Source of the DNA: Atrina japonica
Lineage: Eukaryota > Mollusca > Bivalvia > Pterioida > Pinnidae
Length of the DNA: 64,000 nucleotides
Reading direction: 5' to 3'
Assembly (NCBI GenBank): GCA_030159075.1
Contig: BROG01000349.1
Location: 248,001-312,000, forward strand
Shown piece after piece: positions 26,053-39,400 of the stretch. Numbering within the stretch: position 1 is the stretch's first letter; each line of letters starts with the position of its first letter. The notes under the pieces are model-generated. The model saw nothing but the letters and a program-made list of their open reading frames with translations. It did no database searches and was not told where the DNA came from. The position numbers and the translations under genes were made by a program.

Positions 26053-26067
26053 ATATATATAGATACC

Positions 26068-26121
<54 letters not shown>

Positions 26122-26135
26122 TATATATATATATA
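26053..26135. repeat. (TA)n/(TG)n microsatellite
   Basis: A TATG/TG run at 26025-26052 followed by TA repeats broken by ATAGATA. Open frames crossing it are artefacts. Confidence 0.95.
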
Positions 26136-27044
26136 CATGTATCAGCCTGAGGGTCCGTAGGAGTACCAAGTATATGATAAAGACAAATACAAGATGCACA
26201 AAATGTTGTGGTTTTCAAATTGTTCTATTATTCCTTGTCATAATCTTCTTGCTGACAAATTTCATCATGTATCTGTTTACTAAGGAGATATTACCTTGCT
26301 TTGAGCACAAGATCTAGACTAACCTGTAATTCACCTTTTAGTTGTAAAGAGAAAATCCTGGAAAATCAATTTATGACATTAGACGTCTGAGATCTGCTGT
26401 CATTTTGGTTTAATTGATATTGAATCTGATGGCAACTGCTAACGTAGATTTCCACTTTGTTGCAGCATCAGAACCTTGGTCTGTAAAACTATTTGTGACA
26501 CTGGTACTTTCTTTAATTAGTGCTGTAGATTTCTGACCAAGTGGAACCGTAACTTAATTAAACTCTCACAGCAAAAGTCCAGAAAGAAAAAATCTGTCAA
26601 TGAGAGTAAGAGTTCTGGATTATCCTGTTATTTGAATTATCTCAGGGGCTTGGGTCTTTTGAGTTAGGAATTTTAGCAATATTTTATTGAAATTAGAAAA
26701 TCTAAAAATACACAGAAATGTTTGAAAATACAAGAATCAGATTACCTTGGCTCCAAAGAAATGTGATAAATTTCCTAGAAAATGAAAATTTTTTTTAACC
26801 TAGTGCTTTTCTGTGAATTCATTGTAAAAATATATCTGAAATGATATTGTTACATCATTAATATTTTCCGTGATACAAGCATTTAGTTATATAAGATGAA
26901 AAAACCTCGAATTTGAATTTTTGGATATCCTTGAAAAAAAAAAGGGATAGAAATTGCAAGCTAGTCAATTTTTTTATCAATCTGCATTGGATTTAGCAAG
27001 GCACATATGCAGAATTAATTCCATTACTGTTTGACACACAAAAA

Positions 27045-27235
27045 ATGATATAATTAAACTTGCATTAAAGGTCACCTCTGTATAAAGGGCACCTGCATAT
27101 AAAGGTCATTCAAACATTACCTTTGTTAACTTTTTTTATAATGTAAAAACTCCTAATAAAGGTCACCTGTCTATAATGGCCACTTTTGCCTATTCCCTCA
27201 TCTGAGTAGCCTTAATAAACACGTTCGACTGTATT
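27045..27235. mobile_element. Interspersed element, second copy near 23530
   Basis: TTAAACTTGCATTAAAGGTC, then ACCTCTGTATAAAGGGCACC, ending TTCGACTGTA. The copy at about 23530-23700 begins ACAGTCAAACTTGCAT, so the ends form an inverted ACAGTC / GACTGT pair. Confidence 0.65.
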
Positions 27236-27366
27236 TCAAAATAAATATAAAACTTGAAAGAAATAAAATGTGTAATTTACAGTTGATTTGATTTTTTATG
27301 ATGTGTTATAAAACTATTTGCATCTGCTGATTTAATGATTTTGATTTCAGATCGCTGCGTGTAACA

Positions 27367-27466
27367 ATGGCGGATGTAAATAGACTAGTGTTTTCCATTG
27401 TTCAATTTCTAAAAGATCAAACTGTATCCGGCAATTTATCAGATGATGCTGTAGAAAGTCTCGAAG
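27367..27466 (+). CDS. SGTA: SGTA exon 1
   Basis: ATG GCG GAT start; encodes [18 protein letters not shown] and the rest of the first dimerisation helix. Donor GTAAAA, weaker than the others. Confidence 0.95.
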
Positions 27467-30400
27467 GTAAAATTTTAATCAATATTTTTGAGAATAAATA
27501 TTTTATTAGCTAAATACATGTACATAATTGAATTCAGTTATTGTATTGCAGTGGGACATATCTTGAAAGACCATGTTTTGTAAACTCTTTATTTAAATAA
27601 TTCTATACATAGAACCTCATTTGATAAACCATCAGTCTTAAGATATCAATTGTCTCGAGAGCCCACATTTCAGTTGAAGAAAGACATGTTCCAATGCAAT
27701 GTATTAGCTTTTGCTGTGCCATCACTAATCACCACCTGTTTTATCTGGTTATCTCTGATTTCTAGAAAATGGGAAAAACATTACATATTTAAAAATTTCT
27801 ACTTTAAATCCTGTAAAATTTTCAATTGGATAGATGTTCAATGTATGGTTAATTAGAGAAAAAGGAAAATTCATTGATTCAGAGCTGATTGCTTGAACTT
27901 GAATCCTTGGGAAAGGAGGAGAAAGTCTACAACCAATTTTAATTCTATATTTAGATGAAACATAAATGTTTTGTCAATTTCTGTTTTCTTAAGTTGCGGT
28001 ACAGTGTTTAGAGTCGGCTTATAATGTAGATACACAAGATCAAGGGCAAATAGCTAAATTTCAAGTACAGAGAAACTTACTGGATATTTTTAACGCCCAA
28101 GTCAGTTCTGAGGTAAGTAAGCATTAAATGTTCTGATTACTAAAATCACTCTATTTATGTTTTATTTTATATTATACAAACTTGTCACCAATTACAAAAA
28201 TTGAAAATCTGCTGTCATTTTACACACTTTGAAAATAAGGCGTGAGAACCCCATGGTTAGTGTTTTGTATTGACCTTACTGATAGCCTGAGGTATTGTCT
28301 ATGTCACTGTTTGAAGTAGCCACAATATTGTAGGATAGATCATGACTATAATAAATGCATATTTACAGGTCTTGATAGTGACATTAGGTATCATGTCACC
28401 ACTGGAAGTAGCCACAGATTGCTAGGGTTAGTGAATGACTATAATATATGTGTGACATTGTGTATTGTGTCACCACTGAAAGTAGCCACAATGCCCTAGG
28501 TTAGATCAGGACTATGTTATATATGTTTTAATGACATTTTGTATTGCATCACCACTGGAAGTAGCCACAAATCGCTAGGTTAGTACAAGACTATAATATG
28601 ATACATGTTTCTATTGAAAATAGCCAGAGGCAGAATTTTCATCACTATCATTACATGAACCTACCCCAGAGGAAAAAGAGCAGGCAGAATGTCTGAAAAA
28701 TGAAGGTAAACAATTTGATTCTGCACACATTTATCCAGCAGCGTGCGTTTAAATTACATCTAAACATGACATTACCTGAAGTTAAAGATCATTTACAAGC
28801 ATGATCAGATGTGAAAATTGTGATAATTATAGATATATGAGTGGATGCCACTAAGTGCATACCTTAGGTCTTAATTAAAGCCATGACTGTTGTACTAGAT
28901 TATAAAATTGAGGACATATCATTTTGTCGACTGTATGACTGTCTAAATTTCTACATTAGTGCAACAACTAATGCAGACATACAAAAGTCATACATAAATA
29001 GACAACTAATGCAGACATATAGAAGTCATATACAGACAACTTCTATATGTCTGCATTAGTTGTCTATTTATATATGACTTCTATATGTCTGCATTAGTTG
29101 TCTATTTATGTACAACTTCTATATGTCTGCATTAGTTGTCTATTTATGTATGACTTCTATATGTCTGCATTAGTTGTCTATTTATATATGACTTCTATAT
29201 ATCTGCATTAGTTGTCTATTTATGTATGACTTCTATATGTCTGCATTAGTTGTCTATTTATGTATGACTTCTATATGTCTGCATTAGTTGTCTATTTATA
29301 TATGACTTCTATATGTCTGCATTAGTTGTCTATTTATATATGACTTCTATATGTCTGCATTAGTTGTCTATTTATGTATGACTTCTATATGTCTGCATTA
29401 GTTGTCTATTTATATATGACTTCTATATGTCTGCATTAGTTGTCTATTTATGTATGACTTCTATATGTCTGCATTAGTTGTCTATTTATGTACGACTTCT
29501 ATATGTCTGCATTAGTTGTCTATTTATGTACGACTTCTATATGTCTGCATTAGTTATCTATTTGTTAATGTATGCATGGTAAAACAGGACCTACTGTAGA
29601 TGAGTTATTCATTTACATGTAATACATATTATGCAACATCTACCTTGTGCATTTGCGATAAAGAGTAAAAAAAAAAAAAGCATTTTCACAAATCAAGATA
29701 TGTATTGCTGCTAAACATCAGTTTCTTCAATAAATTAGTGTTACAGACACTATGTAATTATTGTATTTGTTTATTTGACAGGAAATAATTTCATGAAATC
29801 TGAGAAGTTTTCTGATGCATTAGAGTGCTACTCTCAAGCTCTGAAGTTAGATGGTAACAATGCTGTGTATTATTGTAATAGGTATGTTAGTTTGGATACG
29901 TATATAGACCCTTTTAATGATAACTGTGGTCCTGTTACTTTAGGTGACATATTTATAGACCTTTTTATGATACATATATAGACCTGTTAATGATAACTAT
30001 GGTCCGTTAACTTTAGGTAATACATATATAGACTTTTCACAGTAACTGTGGTCCAGTAACTTTAAGTAACAAAATGATACAGATTGCTGGACAATGGGGT
30101 CAACAGATCGCTGGACAACGAGATCAAGAAACAATCAGTTACTGGGATGGTGTTACCAGTGTTTTTCTTTTCTTGTATCTGTCTAATTTTGCTGTTTTAA
30201 GTTACAGGACAGAAGTTATGGGATCAATTGACATAATATAATGTTCTATAAGTGTTATACAATATAAAATGTATCTTCTTATTTAACTCATTTCCATATT
30301 GTGTAAACTTTGGTAATCTGTTTTGTAACTTTAGGAATTGTGCCGTGAATATGTATTTTGTGTAATATTGGTTTACTTGTTGATTTGTTTTAGGGCAGCA

Positions 30401-33400
30401 GCATACAGCAAACTAAATAAACATCAACAAGCAATAGAAGACTGTAAGAAAGCCCTAACAATAGATCCACAATACTCTAAAGCATATGGTAGAATGGGGT
30501 AAGTATTGCATTGATGTCATCATTTTTATTGTAGTATGACATTGGTGTCGACATTTTTATTGTAGTATGACATTGATGTGAACATTTGTATTGTAGTATG
30601 ACATTGATGTTGTTGTTTGTATCTTAGTATGACACTGATGTCATCATTTGTATTGTAGTTTGACATTGGTGTCATCATTTGTATTAGGTATGACATTGAT
30701 GTCAACAATTATATCTTAGTATGATGTTGATGTCATCAGTTGTATATAGTATGACATTGATGTCAACGTATTGTAGTATGTCATTTATGTCAATGTTTGT
30801 ATCTTAGTATAACATTGATGTCATCATTTGTATCTTAGTATGACATTGATGTCATTTGTATATAGTATGACATTGATGTCATCATTTGTATATAGTATGA
30901 CATAGATGTCAATGTATTGTACTATGACATTGATGTTGTCATTTGTATTGTAGTATGACATTGAAATTGTTGTTTGTATTATATGACATTGATATTGTCA
31001 TTGTACCTTAGTATGACATTGATGTCAATGATTGTATTGTAGTGTGACAATGATGTCAGAATTTGTATCTTAGTATGACTTTGATGTAAATGTTTGTATA
31101 TAGTATGGCATTGATGTCAACATATTTTGTATGGCATTGATGTTGTCATTGTATCTTAGTATGACCTTGATGTCATCATTTGTATTGTAGTATGACATTG
31201 ATGTCAACATCTGTATCTTAGTATGACATTGATGTACTGGGCTTAGATTTAAAGATGTACTGATATACTGGTCTTAGATTTATAGATATGCTGATATACT
31301 GGTCTTAGATTTAAAGATGTACTGATATACTGGTCTTAGATTTAAAGATGTACTGATATACTTGTCTTAGATTTAAAGATGTACTGATATACTGGTCTTA
31401 GATTTAAAGATGTACTGATATACTTGTCTTAGATTTAAAGATGTACTGATATACTTGTCTTAGATTTAAAGATGTACTGATATACTGGTCTTAGATTTAA
31501 AGATGTACTGATATACTTGTCTTAGATTTAAAAATGTACTGTATACAGTCTTAGATTTAAAGATGTACTGTATACTGGTCTTAGATTTAAAGATGTACTG
31601 ATATACTTGTCTTATAGATTTAAAGATGTACTGATATACTGGTCTTAGATTTAAAGATGTACTGATATACTGGTCTTAGATTTAAAGATGTACTGATATA
31701 CTGGTCTTAGATTTAAAGATGTACTGATATACTGGTCTTAGATTTAAAGATGTATTGATATACTGGTCTTAGATTTAAAGATGTATTGATATACTGGTCT
31801 TAGATTTAAAGATGTATTGGTAAACTTGGGTTTGTTTTGTGAAATTGATATAAAAACATCCTGAAGTGTTTATTCAATATTCAAGAACAATAGTTGTTTC
31901 TTAAGATCATCAATGCTTTTGGTTAGTAATCAATTCTTTTTACATTTTGGTAAATTTATCTTCCTAGCGTTTTTGTAATGTAATGTTATAGCTCATATTA
32001 TACATCCTCTATAGCAAAATGCAGTCGTGAGATAGTTAGTTTATTGGTTAACTATGATTTGTTTTTGTATTTTAGTATAGCCATTACCGCATTAGGGGAC
32101 CATGAAAGTGCCAGAGAGTGTTACAGAAAAGCACTGGAATTAGACCCGACCAATCAGTCATATCAGAACAACTTAGAAATATCTGAACAGAAGCTAAGAG
32201 AGGAAGCCATGCAGGTGTGTAAATATATGAAGACTTCATTTACAATCATAGTCTGTGAGAAGAAAATCAGAGAAAAATAGAATAATATCTACATAATTTC
32301 AGCCTGGTTTCATATTTCATACATTTATTGCCTCCCTATAACCAGGGCAATAAATTGTCTATCATACTGACATACAAAATCATTATTGTACAACACCAAC
32401 TTCAGGAAGGCGAAAACATTGTCTGCTGACATTTTTGTTTGTGTTTGTGTTTGGACCTCAGAGAGTTTCGCATCACAAATGATAACTCTGTCTAATAAAT
32501 ATAAAGGGCTCTGGGGGACATGAGAGGGAGACTCAAAGTTTTGTCGCCATGGCATGTGACGGCTCTCAACCAATTCCTGACTGTGTATCATCTATGAGGT
32601 ATAATAATAATGTTTATATGATTTCAGACTGGATTCAGATATTATATTATCAAGTATTATGATATTAATGTTTATATGATTCTAGACTGGATTCAGATAT
32701 TATATTATCGAGTGTTATGATATTAGTATTTATGTGATTCCAGACTGGATTCAGATATAAAATTATAATGTGTTATGGTATTAATGTTTATGTGATTCCA
32801 GACTGGATTCAGATATTATATTATCGAGTGTCATGATATTTATGTTTATGTGATTCCAGACTGGATTCAGATATTATATTATCAAGTATTATGATATTAA
32901 TGTTTATGTGATTCCAGACAGGATTCAGATATTATATTATCGAGTGTTATGATATTAATGTTTATGTGATTCCAGACTGGATTCAGATATTATATTATCA
33001 GTGTTATGATATTAATGCTTATATGATTCTAGACTTGATTCAGATATTATATAATTGAGTGTTATCGAGTGTCATGATATTAATGTTTATATGATTCCAG
33101 ACTGGATTCAGATATTATGTTTAAATGATTCCAGATTGGATTCAGATATTATATTAATGTTTATATGATTCCAGACTGGATTCAGATATTATATTAATTT
33201 TGATATAATTCCAGGCTGGTTTCAACATGGGTGCAGGTGCAGGCGGAGGTATGGATATAGGTCAAATGTTAAACAATCCAGCTCTCATGAATATGGTAAT
33301 TATACTATTTTTATGAACTATTTAATAATATAGTAATAAACTTGGCGGTATGTCTATCTTTATTGAAGGTTTATCCATCAAGGGAGATAACTTTTATGAA

Positions 33401-36400
33401 ATCATCGAATATTGATTTCTAGTCACAGGAATAATTCTTATTTATACCTTATTTAATTACTGTATTCCTGAAAATTTTTATTATTTATTTTTTTTTTTAT
33501 TATTTTTTATTTGTATTTTGGCTCCTGTTTGAGGACTTTTCTGACCAAGTACCAGAGCGATAGAGAGAGAGAGAGAGGAGAGAGGAGAGAGAGAGAGAGA
33601 GTGAGTGAGAGAGGAGTGGAGAGAGAGAGAGAGAGAGAGAGAGTGAGAGAGAGAGAGAGAAGAGAGAGAGAGGAGAGAGAGATGAGAGAAGAGAGAGAGG
33701 AAGAAAAGAAAAATAAACATGAAAGGAATATACAACAATGATCCCTTGAAATTACAATTTTTTATTATGCAGATCCACACACACATACACACACAATATG
33801 ATAGAGATGAGGTGTAGGGTGTCAGCTAACAGGGTAAGGATTGTTAGTTTTGGTGATCTTATTTTTCTTTTCTAAATTCCAAGTATTTATGTATACTTAC
33901 ATTTCTAGACTAATCTTTTAAATGTTTCATATCTATTGGAGATTTAGTTTTTAATGATTCTATTTTATCATATTTATTATACATGTAGCTGCTTTGGCTT
34001 GGTTGCATATATTCCAATGTAAAAATAATTAAGATTTAGTGTTTTATAGTTTTGTGAATTTTCAATAATTCCAAATATCATGTCTAGGTCTGTATATGTT
34101 ATATTCATAATTTAAAGATCTTATTAATCCATAATTTTTAATCTAAAATCAGCTGCTTTGTTTTGGGACAATTCCAGAATAAATGTTTATTTTTCTGGTT
34201 CAACTCCTTTTAACGGTTTTGTTTTAAACATGAATTTTTATATATGGTTTAGTAACTGTTGTACTAGGCTTGATCACAGATAAATGATTGGTAGTTCTGA
34301 GTCCTTTGGTAATATTGTTAGTCAATTACTTTTTTTCAAAAAGTTGTATATTTTTGATATTATTTTTATACCAAGGTATTCAAAAAGTTGGGTTTAAAAC
34401 CATATTTACTAAAATCATCATATGATATTTATAGTTAAAAATGTTGTTTTCTAACAAAAAGAATTCCCTTTTTTCTATCCAATGTTATAAGGCATAGGTT
34501 TATATCAATTTGAATTAAATCTGAATTACCCATAACGGATATTTAATAAAATCTTTTAACGTATATTTGTGACATTGTTGATTAAGATAGATAAAAGTTA
34601 ACTTCACATCCTTTTCCTAAACTTATTTTTGTTTTTTGTAATTAATAGATAATAATAAATTCATTTCCATAATTTATAATTTGATTTATTGTACTGTTTG
34701 TTTCACTTAAAAAAGATATTTTTATTTTTTGTCCTGCTTAACATTCTTTTTACCCATGTGATTTTTAGTGCTGAAGCAAAGTGTTTTATATGTATCATAT
34801 TTTATCCTCCCTCTGAGTATTGTTTAATCATAATTTCTCTTTTTATTATATCAGTAGGACCCATCCCATATGTCAGTTAAAAAAATTACAGTATTTAATT
34901 TTTTGAAAAAATCATCTGTTGGGTTAGGCAGAGTTGAAATAGGTGTGTGAACTTAGGCAGCATCAAGTAGGATTTTAGGAGTGTGATTTACCAATAGGTG
35001 TTATAAAACGTCTTGCCACTGTTTTATCATTTGTTCGATTTATTTAAAACGTATTTATAAAATTTGTTGTTGTCTATTCTCCAATTAACATCAATATTTA
35101 ATCCTTAATAAATCAAATTTGTTTTATTCCAAGATAGTCTTTCACATATTTAATATTTGTCTTGACTGAATTATTTTGACACCAATCACCACTTACATGT
35201 GATTTTTCAAGATTTATTTTTAACCTGAAATTTTATCCAAACCATTTAATATTCGTCTAGTGTTAGATGTTAAGGAATTCTTCGAACCATCAAGAAAAAT
35301 TGTTGTATCATTGCCAAATTGGCTAAGAATGTATTCAGTGTCTTTAATTTTTTATACCTGTAATTTTGTATACTGTTTCTAGTTTTAAGGACTAAACTTT
35401 CTGCTCACAAAAGAAATAAATAGCTTGATACTGGGTCACCCTTGTCGGCATCCTCTAGATATATTAATGGGTTTCGACAGTTTACCTCCCATATTAATAT
35501 TTGAAAATATATTATTGTGAATGTTTTTATCCACTGTATTATTGATTTATTGAAATTAAAAAAATTAAAACTTTTATTTGTAATTCAAGATATTGAATCA
35601 AAAGCCTTCTCTCAAAATCAATTAAAAATTTCATTCCTGGTAAAAATTGTTCTGTTCTGTATAACTTCATAAATATCATAAATGTTTAATATTTTCTCCT
35701 AAAATATACCTGAAAGAAACCTGTTTGGTCTCATTGATTATGTTATTTAATTTCTAATTTAATCTCTGTTGCTTTACATCCAGTGCAATTTTGTTAATTT
35801 TATATTTAAAAGGTTATGAGGCGCCAGTTTTTTAAATTTTGTTTTGATTTATTTCCTTTTGGGATGCATGTTATAATGCCTTGTCTTTGTGTAATTGAAT
35901 ATTCATTTTATTATAACCTTCATTGATAGAACGAATAATAAAAATCACTAATAATCAGGCCAAAACATTTTTAAAGAACTCTACAGTATTACCATCAGAA
36001 CCAGGACTTTTATTATTTTTCATTTTTTTTAAGAACATTTATGTTCTAGTTTAGTTATCTCCCCTTGTATTTTAAGATTATCCTCATCTGATACTTTTTT
36101 TATATTACAATTACTCAAATTTCTTCTAAATCAAAAATTTTCTTGTTGTTCTCCCAATTAATACTTTTAAACAGATTTTTATAGAATAGTTCAACTTTCC
36201 TTTAAAATGTTTTTTCTGATCCAGAAATTGTTTTCTCCATTGTCTTTTTCCAGCCTGTATTCATTTTTGAAGAAAAATGTTTATTTCAAGGTTATAAGAA
36301 GTATTTTGTATGTTTTTTCCCTTCTATCTGCACCATTGGAGTTTAGATCTTAAAAATAATACCTTTCATTTTTCTTTTCGTTATTTTCTAACTGTATTTT

Positions 36401-39400
36401 ATATTTTCTAAATTCATCAAAATTGGTAGCCACAAGTTAGATTGACTCTAATTTGTTCTATTTGTTTTATAAGCTGTTTTTCCATATGTATTGCATTGTT
36501 TTACTATAAAAGATGAATAAGATATACTTTTTCCACGTATTTCGTTAGTAAAGTTTCCAAAAAATGTTGGTCTTTATTGAGGAATTGTATTTGTGAGTTA
36601 ATCAATATCATTTATTCTATCCTGGTTATATATTGGTAATGCATATTGTTTTTTTGTTTCCAAGATAATTTTTTTAACTAATTCAACATAGGTATGGTCA
36701 TTTAAAAGTGAATTATAAATTTCCATAGTGCTTTTCCTTGTTTAAAAGTGTTTAGTTTTATATTAATTGTGATTTTGGAATGATCAGATCGATAATTAGG
36801 TAAGATAGTCAACCATTTTTTAACATTTGAATTTATATTTTCAGCTTATAAGGAAAAATTCTAGCCTGGCTTGTTTTATTGGATTTTTTTTCTCCATGTA
36901 TTATCTTTGTATATTTTGGTTTAATCTCTAAAGGGGTCTGATAGGTTATTATTTCTCCATGATGTCTAGTACTTTTATTTTTCCCTGACTGTGGTTTATT
37001 TATTATGTTTTAATTATGTGTATCTTTTTTGGTATCTAAAACTAAATTAAAATCACCAAAATTAGTACTTTATTGATACCTATTTCAGGTATCTTGCTTT
37101 CTACGTGTTTTATAAAAGTTTGGTGAGTCTGTGTTGGGCCATTTAATTATTAAAGTTAATCTAGTAATCTGTTTTCTAAGGACTTATATATATTACTATA
37201 GGTACCCTGATTTTCAGTAAATTTATTATGGATTTCATATTCAAAAGTATTCATAAAAAGAAAGGCTACACCACGTGAATTTGATGAAAAGGGAGCTGAA
37301 AAATACATTTATTTCCCCCATTCTAAAGTAATACTTAGACTCTTGTTGCCTTGTAAAGTTGGGTATACTGCAGGGCATATTTATTAAAATTTTTGTCTTT
37401 TAGGTAATGAAAAACTTCTGTCTTTTTTCTTGTTTTGCAAACCTTGACAATTAACGTAAGATACTTATATTGTTTGGTCATCCATTGTTAAGATTTAACA
37501 TCTTACTTATATGTTTGATTATTTATTTGAATACTTTATGTAATTAGTGGGTTTTAATTGTTTACTAATATCGTTTGTGTTAGTAATGCATAGAAAAAGA
37601 CATTATGGTCTTTTATTTATGTATCATTGTGTAATGTATGTTTCAATACCATATGGGGATCTTGCGAGGATAGTAAAGATATAGTGGACATGGAAAGAGG
37701 AAGTTTGGCTTTATAGAAGGAAGTGAAGAAGTTGAATACAAAACAACAAAAGAATTCATAAATCATATGTGGCATAGTACCATGTTACATGTCCACAAAA
37801 CCTCATATCATTCAAGTTTACCTTAAAAAATTTAATTCAATAATTGTTCTGTTTAAAAAAGGCTGAATAATATTTCATTTACGACTGTGTTTTAGAGCGA
37901 TAAATAGATTTCAAAAGACATGATATATATAAACTGTTTGTAAGTTTTACAGACTAATTTAAGATTTACCTTTTCAATACGTAAACTAATCCTTTAGCGT
38001 TTCACAAGTGTAAATCGGAAGTCGGTAGGTAAGATATATGATTAAGGTTCACTATAAGGTTTGTGAAATCATTCTGGATTCAAATGAGTATATAAACGTC
38101 TTATTTCAAGAGTAGACATGTGATTATTTCCGTGTAACACAATAATATAATTATTTGTGCTTGTAAAAAGAAAAAACATCATAGTTATAACATCGATATG
38201 GGCATAATTAAAAAATGAAGTAATTATGCGAGAATATTTGGACTACATGAAATAAAGATAAGGGTATTTACACATTTAGACTTTATACAGTTAACACAAA
38301 AGCTACGTTAACATGATTACAGTATATAATTAGTCCAATGTTTACATACCAGAACCATATGTTGTAATATAGACTGTAATAGATTTACCACGAAAAAATA
38401 GTGCCAAAAAGGAGAGGATCTAAGGGGGGGGGGGGTGGGGGGGTTGGGGGGGGAAGAACATGATAGGATAAATCAGCGATATATAAATAATTAACTGTTA
38501 TACAGTTGATAGATGTTGTTGAGTTTAGCAGTTGGTTTCGGGGATTAACATATGTAAGATTTTTTTAAACGTATTGGCTTGGCCTTATTGTTTCCGATTG
38601 AATGTTATAACTTTCCCAGATTTGTCTTTTCCCATTATTTTCCATTTCTGCCACGCTTCACGAGTCATCACTTACTCAATATCTCCATGATTTTTTTTCT
38701 GTTTCTTACTGTTAAGTCTTCTCTGATGACAATAGGAATACCTTTTCTTTCAAATTTCTGTTTGATTTCATGATAATTATTTTGTCTGTTCTGATGCAAT
38801 TTAACATATAATGCCTCTTTTTTCTTTGTTTTAAACACACCTAGCGGATGGATCAATATCAATGTCTTCACTTTTAACTTCCACTTCCTAAATTTTTAAT
38901 TTAAATTCCAAAACACTTGTTGAAGTTGTGTCTCTTGATTTTCGTGTCTTCATCGTCTACACTGTATATTCTGATAGAATTAACCTTTGTGTTGTTCAAG
39001 ATCATCGATTTTTTCATAGGCATAGAACTTAATTAAAAATGTGCTTTTGCAACTGCAGCTCAACTTTTTATTTTGTTTGTTTTGAGATTTTCTAGATTGC
39101 GATCCGTCTTTTTAATTCATCATTTTCACATTTTAAGTCGTGATTGTTCTTCTTATATCTCTGTTCTTATGACATTATATTTTTATTTCTTTACTTTCTG
39201 GTCGAGCTGCTCATGAGTATCTAAATTTTCGAGTTGTCTTCAAGATCAGATACTTTAACGACGTTTTCAAGTATTTGACATATCTTGTCAACTTTTTCGT
39301 TAAGTTGATCTATCTTGTCATTTGAATATTCTTTATTATTTGTTACACCAAAACTTTGAAGTGTCATTTGTTTTTTTAGTCTGTTTTGACATTTGTATCT

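Larger units (their letters stand above)
23110..27350. other. Region upstream of SGTA, no gene seen
   Basis: No supported coding exon. It holds two copies of a TCACCTCTGTAT-bearing element (about 23530 and 27045-27235), a large inverted repeat at 24.6 kb, one at 25.7 kb and a (TA)n tract at 26.1 kb. The SGTA promoter and untranslated first exon must lie somewhere upstream but could not be placed. Confidence 0.45.

Noticed and set aside
33481..33792. Leu/Ser-rich and Arg/Glu-rich frames on opposite strands
   Set aside because: Products of a (GA)n tract.
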